A stretch of 64,000 nucleotides of DNA from Haloglomus salinum (GCF_024298825.1 NZ_CP101153.1:1488001-1552000); one strand, 5' to 3'; counted from the first letter of the stretch, positions 8,541 to 17,784 are shown. Notes: a model not told the origin generated them from the sequence alone. A program made the numbers and translations.

Positions 8541-10898
8541 TCAATCCGCCGCCTCGGCCTCCGGCGCGGGCTTCGGCGGCCCGCCGCGTCGGCCGCCCAG
8601 CGTGACGACGTACAGCAGGCCCAGCCCCGCGAAGTACGCCAGCAGGACCGGGATGCCGACGATGAACATCGAGAAGACGCTTTTCGGCGTGAACAGCGCG
8701 GCGCCGCCGAGGATGAGCACGGTCACCTCGCGCCAGCGCCCCAGCTGCGTGCGGTAGGGCACCAGCCCGCCCCGGTGGAACAGGTACATGGTGACGGGGA
8801 TATCGAACAGCAGCCCGACGCCGACGGTCGTGAAGAAGACCAGCCAGCCGAAGGAGTTGATCTGGTAGGCGATGACCATGTTCGCGCCGAGCGCGTCCGC
8901 GACGAGCCAGGAGATGATGTTGGGCGCGACGTAGAGGAAGCCGACCGCACTGCCGGCGACGAGGCCGAGTGTCGTGAGCCCGCCCCACAGGAGCAGGACG
9001 TTGCGGTCGCCGGCGGCGAAGCCACGCTCCTTCAGCGCGGGCCACGCGAAGTACAGCAGCACCGGCAGCGTGGCGACCGCGGCGAAGATGACCGAGACCT
9101 TGATCTCGAAGATGAGCACCTCGACCGGATGGAGCGCGACGATGTCGATGGCGCTCGGGTCGACCACCTGCGACGGGACGCGGCTGATGAACTGCTCTTT
9201 CAGGTAACCGATACCGCCCAGATAGAGCGCGCTGAATGAGGCCGCCAGCACGACCATGAACAGCCCAACGATGAGGAACGCCTTCGAGGTGAGCGACTCG
9301 ACGATGAACTGGATGTCGTAGAGGTAGCCGCCGATGTCGTCCTCGTCGGTTTCCTCGGCGGTGAAGGCGTTGGCGACGCCCGCGGCAGTGCGGGTGCCGA
9401 CGCCGGCCTCCTCCGTGTCGGCGCTGACGCCGGCCTCGTTCGGGCCCGGCTCCGCCGCGCCCGCCGGGCGGCCCACGTCGTTGGCCGCGGCCGCGGTCGC
9501 CCCCTTCTCGACGGGGTCGGCCTCGGCCAGCTCCTGGGCCTCGTCGAAGCGGTCGAGGATGGCCTGGGCCGTGTCGGGGTCGTCCTCGTCCATGGCGTCG
9601 CCGGCGAGCGAAAGCGCCTCGTCCTCCTCCATATCGGCGAACGCCTCGATGGGTGCTGCACGGATGCCGCCCGCATCGAGCTCCGAGAGGTCGATATCCC
9701 CGGGCGCACCGGTCGAGGCGGGGGCGGGGCCGCCCTCGCCCGCCGTCGCCGAGCGATTGAGCCCACGCTCGACCGCTTTCAGCCCACCCTCGGCCTCGAT
9801 GATGTCGTCGACGGCGGCGACCAGGAGGTACGCCAGCGCCACGAGGACGGCCCCCAGCGCGACGGCGACGGCGCCGATACCGAGCGCGACCTCGGGCGAG
9901 AGCCCGAGGATGGGGTCGGGCGTCCACTGCGAGGGCGGACGGAGCCGTCCCGTCGCGGTGTACCGGTCGAGGACGGTCAGGGCGGCGTTGACACGCGGGA
10001 CCAGCGAGTCGGCCGCGCCGGCCAGCAGCGCCTGGTAGCCGAAGTAGGTCGCGGCGAAGGCGACGGCGGCCGCGCCGGCGAGCACGTTCCAGCGGGCGCG
10101 GGCGACGTTCTTGACCCCGAGGCGCTGGCTGGACACCTTCGCGGTGACGACGAACTTCGATATCTGGAGGCTGATGGCGTAGAGGACGACCAGCGGTGTC
10201 GCCCACATCAGCTGCGTGAGCGGGTCCGGCGGCGTGAAGAGGGCGCCGATGGCGTACAGCCCGACGATGGCGTGGCGCCAGTAGTCACGGAACGTCGTGT
10301 ACGGGACGACACCCGAATACGAGAGTGCGCTCATCACGAGCGGGAGCTGGGCCGCGAGCCCGAACGAGGCCGAGAGCAGCATGATGAACTGCGCCCACTT
10401 GACGATGGAGTAGGTGGGCGCGAAGCCGGACTGGACGGCGTTCTCGGCGAGGAACTGGAAGGCGGTGGGGAAGAAGACGGCGTAGCCGTACGCGACGCCG
10501 CCGCAGAACAGCAGGAAGCTGAAGAACGAGACGGTGGCGATCTTCCAGCGGGGGATGCCGGTCGGCCAGATGCCACGCGCTTTCAGCGCGTCCCGGGAGT
10601 AGTAGAGCAACAGGGGGAGCGCGACGAGTATCCCGACGACGAGGCCGATCTTCACCTGGAGGAGGATGACGTCGAACGGCGTGACCGCGACGATGACGAT
10701 GTCCTCCTGAACGTTGAGGTCGGCCTTCAGCTGGGCCCAGACGAAGTTCCGGAGGACGTAGATGGTCCCCATGAGCCCGACGACGAACAGGATGAACACC
10801 TTCTGCAGGTGCTTCTGGACCTGCCGGAGCATCGCGCCCGCCGTCTCACGGCCACTGTCCAGCGTCCGGGCCGTGTCCTCGTCCAGGTATGATGACAC
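8541..10898 (-). CDS. tatC: Double-length Tat translocase subunit TatC (TatCt)
   Basis: Membrane component that recognises twin-arginine signal peptides. At 785 residues it is about three times a normal TatC and contains two TatC domains, roughly residues 25-290 and 525-770. Both begin with the same scheme: an amphipathic segment, one helix, a loop, then KIGLVVGILVALPLLLYYS in the first half and KVSVIFAAVATLPVLLYFAW in the second. The two are joined by extra hydrophobic segments and a Ala/Asp/Glu-rich linker (about 375-515). This tandem fusion is known from haloarchaea, which export most secreted proteins by Tat. GTG 10898 is the start; TTGATAGG about 28 bases before it is the likely TATA box. 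No tatA gene is adjacent. Confidence 0.93.
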   Translation of the reverse strand: MSSYLDEDTARTLDSGRETAGAMLRQVQKHLQKVFILFVVGLMGTIYVLRNFVWAQLKADLNVQEDIVIVAVTPFDVILLQVKIGLVVGILVALPLLLYYSRDALKARGIWPTGIPRWKIATVSFFSFLLFCGGVAYGYAVFFPTAFQFLAENAVQSGFAPTYSIVKWAQFIMLLSASFGLAAQLPLVMSALSYSGVVPYTTFRDYWRHAIVGLYAIGALFTPPDPLTQLMWATPLVVLYAISLQISKFVVTAKVSSQRLGVKNVARARWNVLAGAAAVAFAATYFGYQALLAGAADSLVPRVNAALTVLDRYTATGRLRPPSQWTPDPILGLSPEVALGIGAVAVALGAVLVALAYLLVAAVDDIIEAEGGLKAVERGLNRSATAGEGGPAPASTGAPGDIDLSELDAGGIRAAPIEAFADMEEDEALSLAGDAMDEDDPDTAQAILDRFDEAQELAEADPVEKGATAAAANDVGRPAGAAEPGPNEAGVSADTEEAGVGTRTAAGVANAFTAEETDEDDIGGYLYDIQFIVESLTSKAFLIVGLFMVVLAASFSALYLGGIGYLKEQFISRVPSQVVDPSAIDIVALHPVEVLIFEIKVSVIFAAVATLPVLLYFAWPALKERGFAAGDRNVLLLWGGLTTLGLVAGSAVGFLYVAPNIISWLVADALGANMVIAYQINSFGWLVFFTTVGVGLLFDIPVTMYLFHRGGLVPYRTQLGRWREVTVLILGGAALFTPKSVFSMFIVGIPVLLAYFAGLGLLYVVTLGGRRGGPPKPAPEAEAAD

Positions 10899-11041
10899 TG
10901 CCAGTCAGTTACGTGGAGGCACCTATCAATCTTTCAGATATCGGGACGAGGTCGTCGTCTGCCGAGACTCCCGCTCCCAGCGACGAACGAGGACAACAGC
11001 GACGACAGCGACCCACAGCAGCGCCGACCGAAGACAGCAAG

Positions 11042-11367
11042 ACGGCTACGAAGCCCTCGTGCGCTCCCGGCCGGAGAGCGGTTGCTCCGTCGGCCGGTTC
11101 CGGGGCCAGGAAGCGCGCCAGCGGCCCCCCTGTGGAGGTCGTTCGCGCCAGCGAGCGGGCCGGAACACCCCGCCGCTGGCGCGGGGAGGTGTGGGGACGC
11201 TAGCACTCCGCTGGAACCACAACGCGCGAACGCTCGATGCGACCAGCAACAGGGCGGGACTGAAAGGGGCCGCCCGCTCGACGAAGCACGCCGACGCAAG
11301 CACCGCAACGAGCGAAGCGAGTGAGGAGCGCAGCGAGGCGCGCGAGTCGAGCGGGCGGGGGCTTTCA
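11042..11367 (+). repeat. Dispersed repeat A, copy 1 (long form)
   Basis: Core 11092-11218 runs from GGCCGGTTCC to TGGAACC. It folds as outer stem GGTTCC/GGAACC and inner stem GCGCCAGCGGC/GCCGCTGGCGC, with conserved unpaired blocks CAGGAAGC on the left and GGAGGTGTGGGGAC plus TAGCACTCCGCTGG on the right. Right of the core comes GGGCGGGACTGAAAGGGGCC and the string GAGCGAAGCGAGTGAGGAGC. The same layout recurs near 47.4 kb on the other strand, and the core also near 18.7 and 43.4 kb. The inner stem differs in sequence from the other copies yet stays paired. Confidence 0.8.
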
Positions 11368-11394
11368 ACAGGAGTCGATTGTCGCTATCGTAGC

Positions 11395-11490
11395 AGCCAT
11401 AATAAAGAGAGTTAATTTTCTAAGAACCAGATTAGAATAATATATACCAAATAAATGATATAATTGAGTGATAATAGGATAGTTGGATGC
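11395..11490 (+). promoter_or_regulatory. AT-rich tract, possible distant pheST promoter
   Basis: Strings such as AATAATATATACC and AAATAAATGATATAAT form the most AT-rich stretch of this neighbourhood. It is followed by 320 bases without a gene before pheS. It could drive a long-leader pheST message or be a remnant of foreign DNA. Confidence 0.35.
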
Positions 11491-11806
11491 TTGAACGCAG
11501 AATTCCCCTGCCCACGGTCCCACAACACTCAAGTTCCGTTCCCACCCATCCGGTCCCATGCCAGTCGGACGCACCGGACGGCGCGTCGCCCCGCAACCGC
11601 CAGCGGCGTCCGACCCGTTCTTCTTCGCCTGACGCGGCGGCGGACCCGCTGACCCCTCGGAAACTGGAGACGAAACGAAGGGGTCGGCGGGGAAACCGTC
11701 GCGCAGGTCGGAACCGTTAGTTGACCGGCCGCCGCAGGCATCGACGACGACCATCCGGGCGGCCATCCGCCGGCCGCTCGCACGCACGACACCCAATCAC
11801 CACAAC

Positions 11807-13327
11807 ATGCGACTTCCGGCAACACAGGTCGCGCTGCTCGAGGCCGCCAGCGCGACCGAGACGAAGACGGTCGAATCGCTCGCCGAACAGGTAGACGCCG
11901 ACACGACCGCGGTCACGAACGCCGCGTTCGAACTCGAGGCCGAGAGCCTCGTCGAGGTCGACGAGTACGCCGCCGAGGACGTCGACCTCACCGAGGAGGG
12001 CGAGCGCTACCGCGAGGACGGGCTGCCCGAGTTGCGGCTGTATCGGGCGGCCGTCGATGCGGGGGCCGAGGACGACCCCGTCGGCATCGGCCAGCTGGTC
12101 GGCGCCGCCGAACTGGACGGCCCCGAGGTCGACATCGCACTCTCGAACTTCGCGCGGAAGGGCTTCGGCGACATCGAGGAGGGCGCCGTGACGGTGGACC
12201 TCGAGGGCGGCCCGGACGTGGACCCCGACGACGACCCGGAGGAGGGTGCGCTGGACGCCATCGCCGGCGGGAACGCCGGCTACCTCGACGGGAACGTCCT
12301 CGACCGGCTGGTCGACCGTGGCCTCGCCACCCGGCACGAGACGACCGTGCGCTCCGTGACGCTCACGGACGAGGGCGTGACGGCGCTGATGGAGGGCGTC
12401 GAGGTGGCCGAGACCGTCGGCGCGCTCACGCCCGAACTCCTCACGAGCGGTGAGTGGGAGGACGTCGAGTTCGCCGAGTACAACGTCGCGGCCGACGCCG
12501 AGGCCGAGTACGGCGGCCGCAAGCACGTCCTCCGGCAGACCGCCGACCGGGTGAAGGACGTCCTCGTGGGGATGGGGTTCCAGGAGATGGAGGGCCCCCA
12601 CGCCGACGCGGAGTTCTGGATCAACGACTGCCTGTTCATGCCACAGGACCACCCCGCCCGGACCCACTGGGACCAGTTCGCGCTGGACGTGCCGCCGATG
12701 CGTGACCTGCCCGACGACCTCGTGGACCGGGTCGAGTCCGCCCACCGGGAGGGCGTCGGCGACGACGGCGACGGCTACCACTCCCCCTGGACCGAGGACG
12801 TCGCGAAGGGCGTCGACCTGCGGGGCCACACCACCTCACTGTCGATGCGCTACCTCTCCGGCGAGCAGGTGGGCGAGCTGGAGCCGCCCCAGCGGTGGTT
12901 CTCCGTCGAGAAGGTGTACCGCAACGACACGCTCGACCCGACGCACCTGCTGGAGTTCTTCCAGATCGAGGGCTGGGTGATGGCCGAGGACCTCTCCGTG
13001 CGGGACCTGATGGGGACGTTCACGGAGTTCTACGAGCAGTTCGGCATCACGGACATCGAGTTCAAGCCCCACTACAACCCGTACACGGAGCCCTCGTTCG
13101 AGCTGTTCGGCACGCATCCGAAGACGGGCGAGATCGTCGAGATCGGCAACTCGGGTATCTTCCGCGAGGAGGTGCTCCGGCCGCTCGGCGTGGAGTGCGA
13201 CGTGATGGCCTGGGGACTGGCGCTGGAGCGACTGCTCATGCTCATGTACGGCTTCGAGGACATCCGCGACGTGCACGGGACGCTGTGTGACCTGGACCTC
13301 CTGCGGACCGCGGAGGTGGTGAACTGA
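11807..13327 (+). CDS. pheS: Phenylalanyl-tRNA synthetase alpha subunit
   Basis: Catalytic subunit of the alpha2-beta2 enzyme that charges tRNA-Phe. Residues 1-80 are a winged-helix region (ATETKTVESLAEQVDADTTA) as in archaeal and eukaryotic PheS. Class II synthetase motifs follow: motif 1 region GMGFQEMEGPHADAEFWIND, motif 2 around FFQIEGWVMAED, and motif 3 AWGLALERLLMLMYG. Length 506 is normal for archaea. Its stop codon overlaps the start of pheT in TGATG, so the two subunits are translationally coupled. Confidence 0.96.
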   Translation: MRLPATQVALLEAASATETKTVESLAEQVDADTTAVTNAAFELEAESLVEVDEYAAEDVDLTEEGERYREDGLPELRLYRAAVDAGAEDDPVGIGQLVGAAELDGPEVDIALSNFARKGFGDIEEGAVTVDLEGGPDVDPDDDPEEGALDAIAGGNAGYLDGNVLDRLVDRGLATRHETTVRSVTLTDEGVTALMEGVEVAETVGALTPELLTSGEWEDVEFAEYNVAADAEAEYGGRKHVLRQTADRVKDVLVGMGFQEMEGPHADAEFWINDCLFMPQDHPARTHWDQFALDVPPMRDLPDDLVDRVESAHREGVGDDGDGYHSPWTEDVAKGVDLRGHTTSLSMRYLSGEQVGELEPPQRWFSVEKVYRNDTLDPTHLLEFFQIEGWVMAEDLSVRDLMGTFTEFYEQFGITDIEFKPHYNPYTEPSFELFGTHPKTGEIVEIGNSGIFREEVLRPLGVECDVMAWGLALERLLMLMYGFEDIRDVHGTLCDLDLLRTAEVVN

Positions 13328-15102
13328 TGCCCGTCGTCGACGTGGACCCGGACGAGCTGCGGCACCTGACCGGGCACGACGAGAAGGACGACGAGGAACT
13401 CAAGGACGACCTGTTCGCGCTCGGCCTGGAGTACGAGGGCGAGACCGAGGACGGCCTGATGCAGCTGGAGTTCGCGCCCGACCGCCTCGACCGCCTGTCG
13501 GTCGAGGGGGTGGCGCGCTCCCTGCGCTACCAGTACGGCGACGACCGCGGCGTCTACCTCCCGAACACGAACGACGCCGACTGGACCATCGAGGTCGAGG
13601 AGTCCGTTCCCGCCGAGCGCCCGTACGTCACGGGCGCCATCGTCCGCGGCCTGGACATGGACGAGGCGGGCCTGGACTCACTCATCCAGTTGCAGGAGAA
13701 GCTCCACGCCACGATGGGCCGCAAGCGCGCGAAGGGCGCCATCGGCGTCCACGACCTGACGATGCTGAAGGGAGGACCGGCCGCGGGAGACGGGGACGGC
13801 CAGAAGTCCATCCGCTACGTCGGCATCGAGCCCGACGGCGACACGTTCGTCCCGCTGGACTCGAACCGGGAGCTGACGCCCGGAGAGGTCCTCACCGAGC
13901 ACGACACCGGCGAGACGTACGCCGACCTCGTGGCCGACTACGAGCGCTACCCGGCCATCTACGACGACGTGGGGCTGTTCTCGTTCCCGCCCGTCATCAA
14001 CGGGAAGCGCACGGAGGTCGAGACCGACAGCCGGGACCTGTTCATCGAGATGACGGGGACCGACCAGTGGACCATCGACAAGATGCTCAACATCGTCTGC
14101 TACGCGCTCGACGCGCGTGGTGGACGGGTCGAGCGCGTCGACGTCGAGTACCCCGACCGCACCCTCGACCGGCCGGACCTCTCGGTCTCGGAGAAGTCGG
14201 TCAGCCACCAGCGCATCGAGTCGCTGCTCGGCATCTCGCTGGAGGCCCGCGAGGTCGTCGACCTGATGGAGCGCGCGGGGCTGGACGCGACGGCCGAGGG
14301 GGTCGACGACCCCGACGACATCGACACCGACGAGGTCGTCTACGACGCCGAGGTACCGCCCTACCGCGTGGACGTGCTCCATCCGCTCGACCTCGTGGAC
14401 GACGTGGGGCGGGCGTACGGCTTCAACGACCTCGAGCCGCGCTACCCCGAGATCGGCACCATCGGTGGCCGCCACGAGCGCTCCCGCGTCGAGGACGCCG
14501 CCCGCGACGCCTTGGTCGGCCTGGGCTTCGAGGACATGCTCGACTTCCACATGATAAGCGAGGGCGAAAACTACGAGCGGATGGGCCTCTCCGTGCCCGA
14601 GACAGACGGCGACGACGAGGTCACGCCCGACCCCGACGCCCCGGTCGGTGCGTCACCCCCCGTGACCATCACCGAACCGTACAGCGAGGACTACACGATG
14701 GTCCGGACGTGGGCACTCCCGTCGCTGGTGATGGTCCTCGAACGGAACACGCACCGCGCGTACCCGCAGGACCTCGCGGAGATAGGCCTCGCCGCCCACC
14801 GCGACGACTCGGAGAACACCCGCGTCAGCGAGCACCGCACCGTCGCCGGCGTGCTGGCGCGGACGGACGCCACCTACGAGGACGCGAAGGGCAAGCTCCA
14901 GGCGCTCACGCGGGCGTTCGACGTGGACCTGGAGACGCCGCCCACCTCGCACCCCTCGTTCATCGACGGGCGCACGGCGTCGGTGGTCATCGACGGCGAC
15001 GATGTGGGCGTCGTCGGCGAGCTCCACCCCCGCGTGCTGGTCGAGCACGACCTCGAACTGCCGGTCGCAGGCTTCGAGTTCCGGCTGGACGCGCTGCGAT
15101 AA
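13327..15102 (+). CDS. pheT: Phenylalanyl-tRNA synthetase beta subunit
   Basis: Beta subunit, 591 residues, archaeal/eukaryotic type without the bacterial tRNA-binding N-domain. Visible blocks: B3/B4 editing region (about 90-265, with TGAIVRGLDMDEAGLDSLIQ), the paired B5 domains (about 270-375, with PPYRVDVLHPLDLVDDVGRA), and the catalytic-like B6/B7 domain (LGFEDMLDFHMISEG to the end, finishing VGVVGELHPRVL). The ATG shares bases with the pheS stop codon. The stop is followed within 12 bases by a short perfect hairpin. Confidence 0.96.
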   Translation: MPVVDVDPDELRHLTGHDEKDDEELKDDLFALGLEYEGETEDGLMQLEFAPDRLDRLSVEGVARSLRYQYGDDRGVYLPNTNDADWTIEVEESVPAERPYVTGAIVRGLDMDEAGLDSLIQLQEKLHATMGRKRAKGAIGVHDLTMLKGGPAAGDGDGQKSIRYVGIEPDGDTFVPLDSNRELTPGEVLTEHDTGETYADLVADYERYPAIYDDVGLFSFPPVINGKRTEVETDSRDLFIEMTGTDQWTIDKMLNIVCYALDARGGRVERVDVEYPDRTLDRPDLSVSEKSVSHQRIESLLGISLEAREVVDLMERAGLDATAEGVDDPDDIDTDEVVYDAEVPPYRVDVLHPLDLVDDVGRAYGFNDLEPRYPEIGTIGGRHERSRVEDAARDALVGLGFEDMLDFHMISEGENYERMGLSVPETDGDDEVTPDPDAPVGASPPVTITEPYSEDYTMVRTWALPSLVMVLERNTHRAYPQDLAEIGLAAHRDDSENTRVSEHRTVAGVLARTDATYEDAKGKLQALTRAFDVDLETPPTSHPSFIDGRTASVVIDGDDVGVVGELHPRVLVEHDLELPVAGFEFRLDALR

Positions 15103-15112
15103 GTCTATTAAG

Positions 15113-15127
15113 TTCCGAATTTCGGAA
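15113..15127. terminator. Hairpin after pheT
   Basis: TTCCGAA and TTCGGAA are complementary arms around a single T, ten bases after the pheT stop, followed by the AT-rich run ATATATC. It sits between two converging genes, which suits a terminator; operator function cannot be excluded. Confidence 0.45.
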
Positions 15128-15202
15128 ATATATCTCCCCCAGACCATATTCTCGCGCAATAAAGAACCTGTTGAAGATTCCGGAAGAGGTCTATCGAGGG
15201 AG

Positions 15203-15610
15203 TCACAGCACGCCGAACACGTTCGCCAGTGCGACCCCCAGCACGGCGGCGAAGCCGAAGTGCAACGCCACGAGCGGCGCGGTCGACCGGGTGCGGAGTC
15301 GGTAGACCGTACTGATAGCGATGCCATCCGCGACCAGCGTGGCGGCGATGGTGACCCCCGCCAGCAGCGAGGGGCCGACGCCGAACGCGCCGCCCGCGAC
15401 GCCGTACTGCTGGAGGAGGATGGAGACGGCGGCAGGGAGGGCCGCGGCGGTGGCGGCCTTCTGCGAGGGCACGTCCCCGATGAAGAACGTGGCCGCGAGA
15501 TGGAGCGTGAACGCGTAGAACAGCCACGTCAGCAGGAAGGTGACGATGACAGCGAGTGGGCCGCCGCCGGTGACCGACTGGAGCGGCACGGGCGCGATGG
15601 GACCGGCCAT
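15203..15610 (-). CDS. Small haloarchaeal membrane protein
   Basis: 135 residues with four hydrophobic segments (starting near residues 18, 48, 80 and 113), for example AVIVTFLLTWLFYAFTLHL and GVTIAATLVADGIAISTVYR. Polar loops are short, so it is probably an integral inner-membrane protein with both ends exposed. No catalytic motif and no family name recognised with certainty. It lies between pheT (convergent) and tbp (same strand, upstream), 160 bases from the latter. Function unknown. Confidence 0.75.
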   Translation of the reverse strand: MAGPIAPVPLQSVTGGGPLAVIVTFLLTWLFYAFTLHLAATFFIGDVPSQKAATAAALPAAVSILLQQYGVAGGAFGVGPSLLAGVTIAATLVADGIAISTVYRLRTRSTAPLVALHFGFAAVLGVALANVFGVL

Positions 15611-15772
15611 ACCCCTGCTGGGTGCTCGTGGCGCATGTAGCCTCCGGACTCGGATGTACGTGGGGACGGGAGATGCGCGGGCCGAAGACGCGAGCTGTGG
15701 CGACGGCGGCGGCTACACGGCTCGGGAGACGGAAAGAGAACAGGAGAGAGAACCGTCGGTTCGTCCGGCGTC

Positions 15773-16336
15773 TTACCCGTCCAGCAGGCCGAGCTTGTCG
15801 AGTTCGGAGACGATCTTGTCGACGGCGTGCTCGGCGTCCTCGGGCTGCTTGCCGCCCGTGATGACGAGCTTGCCGGAGCCGAACAGGAGCGCCACGACAT
15901 CGGGCTCGTCGAGTCGATAGACGAGGCCGGGGAACTGCTCGGGCTCGTATTCGATGTTCTCCAGGCCCAGGCCGATAGCGATGGCGTTCAGGTTGAGGTT
16001 GCGCCCGAGGTCCGCGCTCGTGACGATATTCTGGACGACGATTTCGGGGTCCTCGTCGACCTCGATGTTCAGGTCGCGGAGCTTGTCGAAGACGATGCGC
16101 AGGGACTCGTGGACATCGTCCGTGCTCTTGGCACCCGTACAGACGATCTTCCCGGAACGGAAGATGAGAGCGGCGCTCTTCGGTTCCTGGGTCCGGTAGA
16201 CCAGCCCGGGGAACTGCTCGGGGTCGTAGTCGGCGCCCTCGAGGTCCATGGCCACGCTCTGCAGGTCGAGCTCCTGGCCGATACCCGTCGAGGCCACCAC
16301 GTTCTCGATGTTGATGGTTTCCTTGGGGTCGCTCAT
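15773..16336 (-). CDS. tbp: TATA-box-binding protein
   Basis: General transcription factor that binds the TATA box and recruits TFB. 187 residues in two direct repeats of about 90, each with the saddle strands: NIENVVASTGIGQELDL in the first and VQNIVTSADLGRNLNL in the second, and EQFPGLVYR in both. The protein is strongly acidic as in other haloarchaea. Its own promoter is clear: TTTATAAAGG centred about 30 bases before the ATG. The divergent neighbour is the tRNA methyltransferase gene. Confidence 0.97.
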   Translation of the reverse strand: MSDPKETINIENVVASTGIGQELDLQSVAMDLEGADYDPEQFPGLVYRTQEPKSAALIFRSGKIVCTGAKSTDDVHESLRIVFDKLRDLNIEVDEDPEIVVQNIVTSADLGRNLNLNAIAIGLGLENIEYEPEQFPGLVYRLDEPDVVALLFGSGKLVITGGKQPEDAEHAVDKIVSELDKLGLLDG

Positions 16337-16352
16337 CGTATGCCTTAAGCCA

Positions 16353-16371
16353 CGTATTTAACCTTTATAAA
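16353..16371 (-). promoter_or_regulatory. tbp promoter
   Basis: On the minus strand, TTTATAAAGG is followed by TTAAATACG and then the tbp start codon at 16336. The first element is at the right distance (about 30 bases) for a nearly leaderless transcript. The second TATA-like string lies only about 20 bases from the ATG. Confidence 0.75.
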
Positions 16372-16433
16372 TATGGGTGGTGGTGGCTGACAGGTCGAGA
16401 ACCGGAGATATCACGCGCCTCGCGCCGATTCAG

Positions 16434-16460
16434 CTTATAAAGCGGCATCGATTGCCGCTT
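16434..16460 (+). promoter_or_regulatory. Promoter plus inverted-repeat operator before Trm-G10 gene
   Basis: CTTATAAAG at 16434-16442 is a TATA box. Overlapping its end is a perfect inverted repeat, AAGCGGCA-TCGAT-TGCCGCTT, at 16440-16460. It therefore occupies the space between the TATA box and the expected start of transcription, the normal place for an archaeal repressor site. The leader to ATG 16525 would be about 60 bases. Confidence 0.6.
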
Positions 16461-16524
16461 GAAGTGGGGGCGTGTGTCGCTCCTGAAACGGAGTGGTTGC
16501 CGGGTCGGCCGGACCGGCACCCTC

Positions 16525-17784
16525 ATGCCCGACGCGGCCCCGACCCCGGCCGTGTACGTCCTCGAACTGGGCGGCCAGGACGACCGGTTCGCGCGCCGCG
16601 AGGCCGAGAGCGCCTGCTCCGCCGTCGAGCCGCTGGGAACGGGCCTCGCGACCGCGCGCGGCGTCACCGACCGCGTCCGTGGACTGGCGTTCACCCAGCG
16701 CGCCGCCGAACTCGTCGGGCGGACGGCCCCCCGCATCGAGGACGCCGTGACCCTGCTCGACGCCGCCGCACTCGCTCGCGAGGGCTCCGTTCGCGTCCGT
16801 GCCCGCGACGTGCGCGGACTGACCGACGTGGACACGAAGCAGGCCGAGCGCGACCTCGGGCAGGTGCTCGTCGACCGCGGCTTCACGGTCGACCTGGAGG
16901 ACCCGGACCACGAACTCCGGGCCCTGTTCGCCGCCCCGCCTGGACACGACGACGCGGACGACGGCACCGTCACCATCGGCATCGACGACACACGCGACGT
17001 GGAGGTCGTCGAACACGAGGGGACGGCCGACACGAGCGAACTCGGCGGCCTCGACGGCCCCGGCGGCGAGGAGCCGGGCGTCTGCGCACTGGGCTGGCTG
17101 ACCGCCGAGAGCCAGCGGGATTTCGGCGACCGCCAGCCGACCGACAAGCCGTTCTTCCAGCCCGGGAGCATGGACCCGCTCCTGGCCCGGGCGCTGGCGA
17201 ACATCGCCGGCGCACGGCCCGGCCGGACACTACTGGACCCGATGTGCGGGACGGGCGGTCTGCTCGCCGAGGGCGCACTCGTCGGCGCCGACGTGGTCGG
17301 CATCGACGCCCAGTACAAGATGGTCCGGGGCGCGACCGAGAACCTCGCGTACTATCTCGGCAGGGAGGAGGACGCGAACGGGGAGGGCACACCGGACGGG
17401 CTCTCAGGTGCCGCCGACGACCCCGGTGACGCGGCCGTCTGCCGGGGCGACGCCCGGCGACTCCCCATCGCGGGCGAGGAGGGCGAGGGGCCCATCGACG
17501 CCGTCGTCTTCGACGCACCGTACGGTCGGCAGTCGTGGGCCAGCGACGAGCTCTCGGCCGTGGTCGGCGACGCGCTCGCGGAGGCCCGCCGGGTCGCCCG
17601 CCGGGCCGTCGTCGTCGGGGACCGGCCGTGGACCGACGCGGCCGAAACCGCGGGCTGGACCGTCACCGACCGCTTCGACCGGCGCGTCCACGGCTCGCTG
17701 GTCCGGCACGTCCTCGTGCTGACGGCCGGCGACGAGCCTGCCGACGAGCGAGACGACGAACGCGACAGCGAGCCCGCCGGATAG
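16525..17784 (+). CDS. trmG10: tRNA (guanine-10-N2) methyltransferase (Trm-G10/Trm11 family)
   Basis: SAM-dependent enzyme that methylates the exocyclic N2 of G10 in tRNA. The N-terminal 160 residues match the THUMP-containing RNA-binding half. The catalytic half has PFFQPGSMDPLLARALANI, the SAM motif LLDPMCGTGGLLAEGALVG, and FDAPYGRQS, the equivalent of the (D/N)PPY motif of N2-guanine methylases. The last 15 residues are an acidic tail. ATG 16525 (MPDAAPTPAVYVLE) fits family starts; a TTG at 16459 would add 22 basic residues unlike the rest. Divergent from tbp. Confidence 0.9.
   Translation: MPDAAPTPAVYVLELGGQDDRFARREAESACSAVEPLGTGLATARGVTDRVRGLAFTQRAAELVGRTAPRIEDAVTLLDAAALAREGSVRVRARDVRGLTDVDTKQAERDLGQVLVDRGFTVDLEDPDHELRALFAAPPGHDDADDGTVTIGIDDTRDVEVVEHEGTADTSELGGLDGPGGEEPGVCALGWLTAESQRDFGDRQPTDKPFFQPGSMDPLLARALANIAGARPGRTLLDPMCGTGGLLAEGALVGADVVGIDAQYKMVRGATENLAYYLGREEDANGEGTPDGLSGAADDPGDAAVCRGDARRLPIAGEEGEGPIDAVVFDAPYGRQSWASDELSAVVGDALAEARRVARRAVVVGDRPWTDAAETAGWTVTDRFDRRVHGSLVRHVLVLTAGDEPADERDDERDSEPAG

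Larger units (their letters stand above)
10899..11806. other. 900-base gene-free region between tatC and pheS
   Basis: No convincing gene in either strand. From 11042 to 11367 it holds a copy of the dispersed repeat A. From about 11395 to 11490 there is a strongly AT-rich tract with several TATA-like strings, about 330 bases before pheS, which may be the pheST promoter with a long leader. An ORB-like motif lies at 11663-11685 inside an inverted repeat. Confidence 0.6.

Noticed and set aside
11487-11720. Leader peptide or small gene before pheS
   Set aside because: Basic, low-complexity translation with no phenylalanine run that would indicate attenuation; no conserved feature.
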